A stretch of DNA of 5,100 bases from contig JAJCYF010000013.1 in assembly GCA_029263035.1 (NCBI GenBank), positions 1 through 5,100 on the forward strand, written 5' to 3'. Position 1 is the first letter of the stretch. Each line of letters opens with the position of its first letter. Of this stretch, positions 1 to 5,100 are shown in pieces. The notes under the pieces were generated by a model that made no database searches, was not told the DNA's origin, and worked only from the letters and a program-made list of their open reading frames with translations. The DNA is from Actinomycetes bacterium (lineage in GTDB: Bacteria > Actinomycetota > CADDZG01 > JAHWKV01). A program made the translations under genes and the position numbers.

Positions 1-2128
1 CCCACCAGTTTGCTCTACCGGCCAGGCGCATGAAGGCCGGGACGAGCGTCGCGCGGATGAGGGTGGCGTCCATAAGGACTGCAAGCATCATGCCGACCCC
101 GATCAGTTTGATAAACGCTACCTCCGAGGTGATAAAAGCCAGGAACACCACCGACAACAGGCCGGCGGCAGCCGTGACGATCCGCCCGGTTCGCTCGAGC
201 CCCCTGGCCACCGCGGTTACATTATCTGCTCCGGCGTCATGTTCCTCCTTGATGCGGGAAAGCAGAAATACCTCGTAGTCCATAGACAGCCCGAACGCTA
301 CGCAGAACATGAGAATCGGTGAGGTCGTGTCCAGGGTCCCGGTCGGCGTGAAACCCAGGAAGTCGGCGAAGTGGCCCTCCTGGAAGATCCAAACCATTGC
401 GCCGAAAGTTGCCGCAAGCGAAAGCAGGTTCAGGATCATCGCCTTGATGGGCACCAGGACGCTCCCGGTCATCATGAACAAAAGGACCATGGTCACCACC
501 GCGATCACCGCCAGAGCCAGAGGCAATCGGTCGAACAGAACCGACTTCCCGTCCACCAGGTCGGCGGACGGACCGCCGACCGCAACCTCGCCCGGAGCCG
601 CGGTCGCCCTGACCCTTTTGACCAGTTCCTCGGCTTCCAAGGAGACGGGCTCGACCGCAGGTACCACCGAGAGCCAGGTCGACTCTGCAGCCGTGAACCG
701 CTGCAGGACTCCGGGCATCGGTGGAGCCACCTGGGTACCTGCCGCGTAGCTGCCGGTCTCTGAGTCGACCCGCAAAACCCCCTCCAGCCGGGACAGCGTC
801 GAGGCATACTCCCCAACCCCGGCGGCTCGATCCTCCGGGCTCCCCGCGGCGTCCAGCACCACGGCGAGGGCGCCGGTCTCGCCGGCCGAGAAGTTGGCCC
901 TCACCTGGTCCTGCACCTGCCGGCTGGGCGCGCTCTCCCCCAGAACCCGGTCATCCCAGACGCCGAACTTTACGTTCAGAAACGGTGCGCCGAGCGCCAG
1001 CAACAGGGCGATGACCGACACGGCAATCGGCACAGGCCACCTCATGACGAACCGGGCGGCCGTTCCCCAGAACCCCTCCCCCTCGACCACGGGCCGCTGC
1101 TCCACCAGCCGGAAGCGGTTGACCTTGTCCCCCAGGATGGCCAGCACCGCCGGCAGGGCGACGACCGACCCGAAGGCCGCCACCACCACCACCGCAGAAC
1201 CGGCGTAGGCAAACGAGTGCATGATCTGCAGAGGGAACGCCAGCAACGCCGACAGCGACGCCGCCACCGTCAATGCCGAGAACAGCACCGTCCGTCCGGC
1301 GGTCTCCACGGAGCGGACGACGGCCTGCTCGGTCGAAGCGCCGGCGGCCAGCTCCTCCCGGAAACGGGAGACGATGAACAGGCTGTAGTCGATGCCCAGC
1401 CCCAGGCCCAGTCCGGTCGTCAGGTTCAACGAAAAGATCGACACCTCGGTAAACCCGGTGAGGATTCGAAGCACCACCAGTGTCCCGACCACCGCCAGGG
1501 CTCCGACACCCAGCGGCAGCCCGGCGGCGATGGCGCTGCCGAATACGATGATCAAAAGAACCATGATCACCGGGAAGGTGATGATCTCCGCCTTCTGCAG
1601 GTCCTTCTCCACCTGGTGCGAGATCTCACTGAAGACCTTGGCGCTGCCTCCAACTCCCACGGTGACGTGCTCCTCATCGAGCGTGTAGGCCGGAGCGATC
1701 TCGTGCGCCTCGTGGAGCACCTCCTCCTCGCCCCCCTTAAGGCGGGCCAGGATCATGCCCTGCCGGGAATCGTCACTCTTTAAAGACGGAATCCCGAGTG
1801 TCCAGTAGGAGTACGCCTGCTCGATCCGGGGGTCCGCGGCCAGCTGCCGCGTCAGCTCGGCTCCCCGGGCGGCTACCGCCGGATCGTCCACCGACCCGGC
1901 CTTGGTGGCCGTAACCAGCAACAGCAGGTTCGGAGTACCGGCCGAGAACGTTTCATCGAGAGAGCGGGCGGCCCTGGTCGCCTCGGCTCCCTGGCTGAGA
2001 AAACCGCCGGTTGACAACCTGGAGATCACCCCGGCACCTGCAGCCCCCGAAACCACGAGGAACAGGGCGCTTAACCACACCACGCCCGCCCGGCGACGAT
2101 AGACAAAACGGCCGAGTGAAGTGAGCAT
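1..2128 (-). CDS. MMPL family RND transporter (3' end cut by window edge)
   Basis: This is an inner-membrane, proton-driven transporter of the MMPL branch of the RND superfamily; members export lipids or hydrophobic compounds, and the substrate here is unknown. I translated 709 codons without a stop or frameshift. The order is TM1 (about residues 15-33), a periplasm-side domain (about 35-180), a TM bundle from about P186 to 340, TM7 (about 365-385), a second soluble domain (about 386-530), and a second TM bundle to the end. Two matching motifs, GIDYSLF (D247-Y248) and SMDYEVF (D617-Y618), are the Asp-Tyr proton-relay pairs expected in TM4 and TM10. The visible end, GRANWW, is the usual MMPL C-terminal signature, so only a short cytoplasmic tail should be missing. 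The start is ATG at 2128: it has a GGAGGT Shine-Dalgarno 8 nt upstream (2137-2142), and the protein then reads MLTSLGRFVYRRR before TM1. No periplasmic adaptor or lipid-synthesis gene is adjacent. The family call is firm. Confidence 0.95.
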   Translation of the reverse strand, partial: MLTSLGRFVYRRRAGVVWLSALFLVVSGAAGAGVISRLSTGGFLSQGAEATRAARSLDETFSAGTPNLLLLVTATKAGSVDDPAVAARGAELTRQLAADPRIEQAYSYWTLGIPSLKSDDSRQGMILARLKGGEEEVLHEAHEIAPAYTLDEEHVTVGVGGSAKVFSEISHQVEKDLQKAEIITFPVIMVLLIIVFGSAIAAGLPLGVGALAVVGTLVVLRILTGFTEVSIFSLNLTTGLGLGLGIDYSLFIVSRFREELAAGASTEQAVVRSVETAGRTVLFSALTVAASLSALLAFPLQIMHSFAYAGSAVVVVAAFGSVVALPAVLAILGDKVNRFRLVEQRPVVEGEGFWGTAARFVMRWPVPIAVSVIALLLALGAPFLNVKFGVWDDRVLGESAPSRQVQDQVRANFSAGETGALAVVLDAAGSPEDRAAGVGEYASTLSRLEGVLRVDSETGSYAAGTQVAPPMPGVLQRFTAAESTWLSVVPAVEPVSLEAEELVKRVRATAAPGEVAVGGPSADLVDGKSVLFDRLPLALAVIAVVTMVLLFMMTGSVLVPIKAMILNLLSLAATFGAMVWIFQEGHFADFLGFTPTGTLDTTSPILMFCVAFGLSMDYEVFLLSRIKEEHDAGADNVTAVARGLERTGRIVTAAAGLLSVVFLAFITSEVAFIKLIGVGMMLAVLMDATLIRATLVPAFMRLAGRANWW

Positions 2129-2136
2129 GTGGTCAT

Positions 2137-2142
2137 ACCTCC
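2137..2142 (-). promoter_or_regulatory. Shine-Dalgarno site of the MMPL gene
   Basis: GGAGGT on the minus strand lies 8 nt before the ATG at 2128. It decides the start: the other nearby ATG (2136) touches the SD directly and is in a different frame that stops after 21 codons. Confidence 0.75.
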
Positions 2143-2149
2143 AGTGGAT

Positions 2150-2164
2150 GTTAACTGCGCTAAC
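2150..2164. promoter_or_regulatory. Imperfect palindrome over the MMPL transcription start (possible operator)
   Basis: The 15-mer GTTAACTGCGCTAAC pairs 5 of 7 positions around a central G, with outer arms GTTA/TAAC. It overlaps the edge of the predicted -10 and the +1 region, where a repressor would act. MMPL genes are often controlled by TetR- or MarR-type repressors, but no such gene is present here, so the operator role is inferred. Confidence 0.3.
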
Positions 2165-2190
2165 CTGACGGATTCCAAAACCGGTGTCAA
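2162..2190 (-). promoter_or_regulatory. Predicted sigma-70-type promoter of the MMPL gene
   Basis: On the minus strand there is a perfect -35 box TTGACA (2185-2190), a 17-nt spacer, and a -10 candidate CAGGTT (2162-2167), which keeps the A2 and T6 positions that matter most in GC-rich actinobacterial promoters. The start of transcription would fall near 2155, giving a leader of roughly 27 nt that contains the GGAGGT site. The -35 is convincing. The -10 is only a loose match. Confidence 0.6.
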
Positions 2191-2251
2191 GTTTGAGGAT
2201 TGCTTGTACGCCCGGCGAGGCCGCAGCGAGGAATCGGGGTAGAGACCAGTC

Positions 2252-3346
2252 ATGAACCGGACGCAAGAGTCAACGGCAAAACTCCGAAGCGCGCGCGGCT
2301 GGCTAGTGGAGACCGGGCTGGGTGGGGTGGTACTCGGATCCCAGGCCAACTTCGCCTGGATCACCGCGGGAGGCCACAACCACGTAGCGATTTCCGGCGA
2401 GGCAGGGGTATGCAGCGTGGTGATCACCGCCGGCGGTGCCACCGTCGTGACCCCCAACATAGAGGGCCGGCGCCTGACCGATGAAGAGCTGCCCCGCGGA
2501 TGTTTTGAGGTGGTGGAGTTTCCCTGGCACCGGCCCGAGCGCAAGGCCGAAATCGTCCGGGAGCTGGTTGGGAACGGACGGGTGGCGGGTGACCTGGCCG
2601 CTGCCGGACAGGAGCCGGCAGCCGGCATCGTCGACCTTCGCAGGGTCCTCCTTCCCGCCGAGGTCGAACGGTACCGGGATCTGGCCCAGGACGCTGCCTC
2701 CATAGTTGAGTCGGCGTGCCGGACCGCCGTTCCCCGCGAAAGCGAGCTGGACATGGCCGCCCGGGTAGCAGCTTCGTGTTACGAGAAGAACATAGTGCCG
2801 GTGGTCAACCTGGTGGCCGCCGACGAAAGAATCGAAAGCTACCGGCATCCGATTCCCACGGCCAACCGGGTGGACCGCACGATGCTGGTGGCGCTAACCG
2901 CCCGCCGGCACGGCCTCCACGCTTCGGTAACCCGGACCCTGTGCTTCGGGGAACCGGCGGAGGAGCAGAAGCGAAGGCACCTGGCGTGCGCCCGGATCGA
3001 TGCCTGCATGATCCTGGCGAGCCGGCCCGGTACCGGCCTGGCCGAAGTCTTTGCTGCGGCTGTTGACGGGTACACCGCAGAGGGTTTCCCCGGCGAATGG
3101 AAGCTGCATCACCAGGGCGGGCTGACCGGTTACGCCGGGCGGGAGATCAAAGGGACGCCGGACAGTGACTACGTTCTGCAGGAAAACCAGGCGCTGGCGT
3201 GGAACCCCTCGATCACCGGAGCAAAGTCCGAGGACACCATCCTCACCACCGGCCGGGAGGTGGAGGTGCTCACCTCAACCGGTCACTGGCCGACGGTTGA
3301 GGCCGGCCCGGAAGGCCTGCCGAGACCCGACCTGCTGATTCGTTAG
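2252..3346 (+). CDS. M24 family (aminopeptidase P/creatinase fold) protein with degraded metal site
   Basis: A 364-residue protein, the usual length for two-domain M24 proteins. Residues about 8-125 match a creatinase-type N-terminal domain and about 135-364 the pita-bread catalytic domain. The fold is recognisable from ASVTRTLCFG (224-233), HHQGG (286-290), AWNPSITG (316-323) and SEDTIL (326-331). Canonical M24 peptidases bind two metals through D, D, H, E, E. By motif alignment these positions are A214, S225, H287, N318 and E327, so three ligands are lost. Family annotation as an Xaa-Pro peptidase is therefore likely, but metal-dependent peptidase activity is doubtful; creatinase is a precedent for metal-free chemistry on this fold. 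The start is ATG at 2252: the frame is closed upstream by TAG (2240-2242), and the ribosome site (GGGG at 2236-2239) is weak. No signal peptide is visible, so it is probably cytoplasmic. It is divergent from the MMPL gene and convergent with the SRPBCC gene. The substrate is unknown. Confidence 0.9.
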   Translation: MNRTQESTAKLRSARGWLVETGLGGVVLGSQANFAWITAGGHNHVAISGEAGVCSVVITAGGATVVTPNIEGRRLTDEELPRGCFEVVEFPWHRPERKAEIVRELVGNGRVAGDLAAAGQEPAAGIVDLRRVLLPAEVERYRDLAQDAASIVESACRTAVPRESELDMAARVAASCYEKNIVPVVNLVAADERIESYRHPIPTANRVDRTMLVALTARRHGLHASVTRTLCFGEPAEEQKRRHLACARIDACMILASRPGTGLAEVFAAAVDGYTAEGFPGEWKLHHQGGLTGYAGREIKGTPDSDYVLQENQALAWNPSITGAKSEDTILTTGREVEVLTSTGHWPTVEAGPEGLPRPDLLIR

Positions 3347-3415
3347 ACCTAACGGTGCATGGGCCCGGCTCAGCAACGATCCTCGAGGGCGACGCCGGCA
3401 TCCCACCACGCGACC

Positions 3416-3443
3416 GCACCCCGGTCAGACAGATCCGGGGTGC
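3416..3443. terminator. Perfect 9-bp hairpin between convergent genes
   Basis: GCACCCCGG (3416-3424) and CCGGGGTGC (3435-3443) are exact inverted repeats around a 10-nt loop. The hairpin lies between the stop of the M24 gene (3346) and the stop of the SRPBCC gene (3460), so it could end transcription in both directions. No T-run follows on either strand, which differs from the textbook intrinsic terminator; GC-rich bacteria commonly have such tail-less hairpins. Its activity is inferred from placement. Confidence 0.6.
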
Positions 3444-3459
3444 AAGGGGTCGATTGGGA

Positions 3460-3951
3460 CTATGCAAGAGTGGCGGCGTACTCCTCCAGCCGGTCCCAGG
3501 TTTCGGCAGCACCTTCGTACATCCCGGTGCCGGCCATGGCATCGCGGGCCTCGAACGAGGGAGCGTATGAGGTGGTGGTGATCGTCGTCACGCCGTCCTT
3601 CTCGGAAAAGAACATCTCCTCAACGATCTCGTCGTCCATGGGCGGGACGTCGTAGCAGAAGGTCCAGGCCAGCTTCTGGTTGGGAACGATCTCCCGGAAC
3701 TCGCCTTTGAATGGGTGCTGCTCGCCGTCATCTCCGGAAGTCACGATCCTCCACTTGCCGCCTTCGACGAAGTCCAGCTCGCAGCTGACGAACCGCTGGC
3801 TGCGGGGGCCCCACCAGTTGGACATGTGCTCGCAACTGCTGTGCGCCCTAAACACCAACTCGACGGGTGCGTTGAAAGTGCGGGTCATGTGCACTACCGG
3901 TTTGTCTTCCGGGTGTTCCACCTGCAGCTTGCCGATGGTGGTGGTGGTCAT
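3460..3951 (-). CDS. SRPBCC / AHSA1-type (activator of Hsp90 ATPase homolog 1-like) protein
   Basis: A 163-residue single-domain protein of the COG3832/AHSA1-like group of the START/SRPBCC superfamily, which forms a hydrophobic ligand pocket. Family marks are RTFNAPVELVFRA (24-36) with HMSNWWGP (42-49), EGGKWRI (63-69), GEFREIVPNQKLAWTF (83-98) and the C-terminal helix GMYEGAAETWDRLEEY (143-158). It has no signal peptide or membrane segment, so it is cytoplasmic. Bacterial members are usually small-molecule-binding or stress-linked proteins, not proven Hsp90 cochaperones, and the ligand here is unknown. The ATG at 3951 overlaps the arsR stop as ATGA, so the gene is the second of a two-gene operon and probably translationally coupled. 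Its own SD (AAGGAG, 3959-3964) lies 7 nt upstream. The N-terminus includes four consecutive ACC codons (Thr2-5). The family call is firm; the function is not. Confidence 0.93.
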   Translation of the reverse strand: MTTTTIGKLQVEHPEDKPVVHMTRTFNAPVELVFRAHSSCEHMSNWWGPRSQRFVSCELDFVEGGKWRIVTSGDDGEQHPFKGEFREIVPNQKLAWTFCYDVPPMDDEIVEEMFFSEKDGVTTITTTSYAPSFEARDAMAGTGMYEGAAETWDRLEEYAATLA

Positions 3952-4307
3952 TTCTTTTCTCCTTCCTGTTCGGTTGTCTTCTTGAGGTCTTTCAGGTACT
4001 CATCAAGGCGTTCGTAGCTCTGCTCCCAGAACCGTGAGTAGTTGCCCACCCAGTCCGAGACCTGCTTGAGAGGTTCCGGCTCCAACCGGCAGTACCGCCA
4101 CTGGGCCTGCGAGCTGCGGGTGATCAGTCCCGCCTTCTCCAGCACCTTGAGGTGTTTGGAAACCGCCGGGAGGCTCATCTGAAACGGCTCCGCCAGCTCG
4201 GTGACCCCGGCGTCCCCGGTAGCCAGCCGGGCGAGGATCGCCCTTCGGGTCCGGTCGGCCAGGGCCGCAAAAGCCCGGTCGAGAAACTCCTCCTCTGCTT
4301 CAGTCAT
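3948..4307 (-). CDS. ArsR-family winged-helix transcriptional repressor
   Basis: A 119-residue DNA-binding repressor of the ArsR/SmtB fold, of the subgroup found beside AHSA1-like SRPBCC genes. The N-terminal part FAALADRTRRAILARL (13-28) is the typical helix ahead of the reader, followed by the helix-turn-helix VTELAEPFQMSLPAVSKHL (35-53) and the wing around LITRSSQAQWRYCRL (61-75). The C-terminus FWEQSYERLDEYLKDLKK (93-110) is a likely dimer helix. The metal-sensing ELCVCDL motif is absent and C73 is the only cysteine, so this is not a classical metal sensor; a ligand-responsive or purely autoregulatory role is more likely. The start is ATG at 4307, with a GGGTGA-type ribosome site 4 nt upstream. 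It is the first gene of the operon with the SRPBCC gene, and the promoter in front carries a strong palindrome, which suggests autorepression. Confidence 0.94.
   Translation of the reverse strand: MTEAEEEFLDRAFAALADRTRRAILARLATGDAGVTELAEPFQMSLPAVSKHLKVLEKAGLITRSSQAQWRYCRLEPEPLKQVSDWVGNYSRFWEQSYERLDEYLKDLKKTTEQEGEKK
3959..3964 (-). promoter_or_regulatory. Shine-Dalgarno site of the SRPBCC gene inside the arsR 3' end
   Basis: AAGGAG on the minus strand, 7 nt before the ATG at 3951, lies within the last codons of the ArsR gene. It fits translational coupling across the ATGA overlap and supports the chosen start. Confidence 0.7.
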
Positions 4308-4327
4308 TACGTCACCCTGTTGTATTC

Positions 4328-4346
4328 AACCGTACGGTTAATTAAC
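4328..4346. promoter_or_regulatory. Probable ArsR operator: two overlapping perfect palindromes
   Basis: AACCGTACGGTT (4328-4339) is a perfect 12-bp palindrome. It overlaps a second perfect palindrome, GTTAATTAAC (4337-4346), through a shared GTT. Together they cover the predicted transcription start and the first leader bases of arsR, where bound repressor would block initiation. AT-rich palindromes of this size are typical ArsR sites. Binding by this ArsR is inferred, not shown. Confidence 0.6.
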
Positions 4347-4349
4347 TGA

Positions 4350-4378
4350 ATCGTAAAATACGAGGATCGGGATGTCAA
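4350..4378 (-). promoter_or_regulatory. Predicted promoter of the arsR-SRPBCC operon
   Basis: Minus-strand -35 TTGACA (4373-4378, perfect), a 17-nt spacer, and -10 TACGAT (4350-4355, 4 of 6 with TATAAT, including T1, A2 and T6). Transcription would start near 4343, about 36 nt before the arsR ATG. This is the best-looking promoter in the window. Confidence 0.75.
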
Positions 4379-4442
4379 GCCCTATAAAGGAGCTATCCAG
4401 CCTGTTGCAGCGACTCGCCGGGCTCAGCTGCGGGGACTCCGA

Positions 4443-4454
4443 TAACCTGTTGGC
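4443..4454 (+). promoter_or_regulatory. Possible -10 box giving a leaderless thioredoxin transcript
   Basis: TAACCT (4443-4448) fits the TAnnnT -10 pattern and is followed by 6 nt and then the GTG start at 4455, so transcription could begin on the start codon. No Shine-Dalgarno sits at normal distance, which fits a leaderless gene, but no -35 box is seen at 16-18 nt spacing, so support is modest. Confidence 0.3.
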
Positions 4455-4898
4455 GTGACCACGGCGGCCTCCAGGATCCTCGAATGCCCCAATTGCGCCC
4501 GGCGCAACCGCGTACCGGCTGCAGCCGGCGGAATCCCACGGTGCGGCAACTGTAAGCAGCCGCTCCCCTGGATCGCCGACGCGGACGACGACACCTACCC
4601 CGAGGTCGTCGAAGCCTCAAAGTTGCCGGTACTCCTGGACCTGTGGGCGCCCTGGTGCGGACCCTGCAGGATGGTCAGCCCGGTACTGGAGAAGCTGGCC
4701 GCCACGTTCGCCGGAAAGGTCAAGCTGGCCAAGGTCAACGTCGACCAGGCTCCTCGGACCCAGGCGCGCTTTGAGGTCCAGGGGATCCCGACGTTGATCG
4801 TCCTAAACGACGGGAAGGTGATCGACCGTCAGACGGGAGCCGCACCGGAGCCCGTCCTCCGGGAGTGGCTGGAGAAAGCTCTGGCCAAGGCCACCTGA
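4455..4898 (+). CDS. trxC: Thioredoxin 2-type protein with N-terminal zinc motif
   Basis: A 147-residue cytoplasmic thiol-disulfide oxidoreductase that reduces protein disulfides and is itself normally recycled by thioredoxin reductase. The N-terminus has CPNC (11-14) and CGNC (30-33), the four-cysteine zinc site that distinguishes thioredoxin 2 from ordinary thioredoxin. The thioredoxin fold follows, with the active site WCGPC (W67, C68, C71), the buried aspartate region LLDLWAPW (60-67), and cis-proline GIPTL (P112). Length matches the TrxC family. GTG at 4455 is the first possible start after an in-frame TAA (4443-4445), and starting there keeps the zinc motif intact. There is no good Shine-Dalgarno. 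The gene is divergent from the arsR operon and convergent with the DNA ligase gene. The gene symbol follows domain architecture; actinobacterial members are often named just thioredoxin. Confidence 0.93.
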   Translation: MTTAASRILECPNCARRNRVPAAAGGIPRCGNCKQPLPWIADADDDTYPEVVEASKLPVLLDLWAPWCGPCRMVSPVLEKLAATFAGKVKLAKVNVDQAPRTQARFEVQGIPTLIVLNDGKVIDRQTGAAPEPVLREWLEKALAKAT

Positions 4899-4956
4899 CC
4901 GACCCAAGCTGAGGGCCGGCCGCTACTTCCGGCACCGGAGGGTGGGGTTCACCAGG

Positions 4957-5100
4957 CTACTGAAGCAGCTTACGCAGGGAATCCACAGTGTCCGCCTCGC
5001 CGGCGCTCTTATCGGGCCGGTAGCGCTTGATGCGGGCAAAACGCAAAGCCACCCCGCCAGGGTAGCGAGTTGATGCCTGCACCCCGTCCAGGGCTACCTC
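4957..5100 (-). CDS. lig: ATP-dependent DNA ligase, C-terminal end (5' part outside window)
   Basis: Only the last 47 codons and the TAG stop (4957-4959) are present; the gene enters from the right edge. The translation begins EVALDGVQASTRYPGG, continues VALRFARIKRYRPDKS, and ends DTVDSLRKLLQ. This is the end of the OB-fold/C-terminal segment of archaeal/actinobacterial-type ATP-dependent DNA ligases, where RYPGGVALRFAR carries the basic motif VI region and the (S)AxEADT segment is conserved. These enzymes seal nicks in duplex DNA through an AMP-lysine intermediate; the catalytic KxDG motif would be upstream, outside the window. In bacteria they are accessory to NAD-dependent LigA and usually serve repair. 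The pattern most resembles LigB of mycobacteria. The family call is good despite the short fragment; the subtype is tentative. Confidence 0.85.
   Translation of the reverse strand, partial: EVALDGVQASTRYPGGVALRFARIKRYRPDKSAGEADTVDSLRKLLQ

Noticed and set aside
30..1783. Several plus-strand open frames of 97-188 codons across the MMPL region
   Set aside because: They are antisense shadows of the GC-rich MMPL gene. Their products are low-complexity Arg/Pro/Gln-rich sequences, and the minus-strand frame encodes a coherent transporter with conserved motifs.
2071..2136. A 21-codon ORF starting at ATG 2136, overlapping the MMPL start in another frame
   Set aside because: The ATG abuts the GGAGGT site with no spacing, so the SD fits the ATG at 2128 much better. 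The peptide has no recognisable features.
2172..2200. Plus-strand promoter candidate for the M24 gene (TTCCAA with GAGGAT)
   Set aside because: The -35 match is weak and the -10 only loosely fits TAnnnT, so it is not distinguishable from background.
2071..2848. Long minus-strand open frames (181 and 227 codons) opposite the M24 gene
   Set aside because: They overlap the recognisable M24 coding sequence and show no domain pattern, so they are codon-bias shadows.
4386..4407. AAAGGAG followed by possible CTG/TTG starts upstream of the thioredoxin gene
   Set aside because: These starts are not in frame with the thioredoxin gene, and no recognisable peptide follows.
4915..4933. Short inverted repeat GCCGG/CCGGC between trxC and the ligase gene
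   Set aside because: Only a 5-bp stem with a 9-nt loop and no T-run, which is easily met by chance in GC-rich DNA.

Overview
The window is GC-rich, densely coded DNA with short intergenic gaps. It most likely comes from an actinobacterium-like chromosome (Actinomycetota, possibly an uncultured lineage). The clues are an MMPL-family RND transporter, an ATP-dependent DNA ligase whose C-terminus resembles the LigB type known from mycobacteria, GTG start usage, a possible leaderless gene, and promoters with TTGACA-like -35 boxes and loose TAnnnT or CAnnnT -10 boxes. The taxonomic call is an inference, with no marker gene behind it.

Layout: (1) 1-2128, minus strand: a nearly complete MMPL transporter that runs off the left edge, preceded by its own promoter and a partial palindrome over the predicted transcription start. 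(2) 2252-3346, plus strand, divergent from the transporter: an M24 'pita-bread' (aminopeptidase P/creatinase fold) protein in which three of the five canonical metal ligands are replaced. (3) 3347-3459: a convergent gap with a perfect 9-bp hairpin. (4) 4307-3460, minus strand: a two-gene operon of an ArsR-type repressor and an AHSA1-type SRPBCC protein, coupled by an ATGA overlap and driven by a strong promoter with a 12-bp perfect palindrome just downstream of it. (5) 4455-4898, plus strand, divergent from the operon: a thioredoxin-2-type protein with an N-terminal double-CxxC zinc motif, probably started at GTG on a leaderless or nearly leaderless transcript. (6) 4957-5100, minus strand: the last 47 residues of an ATP-dependent DNA ligase, convergent with the thioredoxin gene.

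The genes do not form one pathway. Only the arsR-SRPBCC pair is clearly a functional unit, probably an autoregulated one. The transporter and the M24 protein share a 123-bp divergent intergenic region and might be co-controlled, but nothing in the sequence proves it. I see no RNA genes, insertion sequences, CRISPR arrays or phage features, and I find no convincing evidence of an undescribed multi-gene system. The most notable items are the metal-site-degraded M24 protein and the two promoter/palindrome arrangements.
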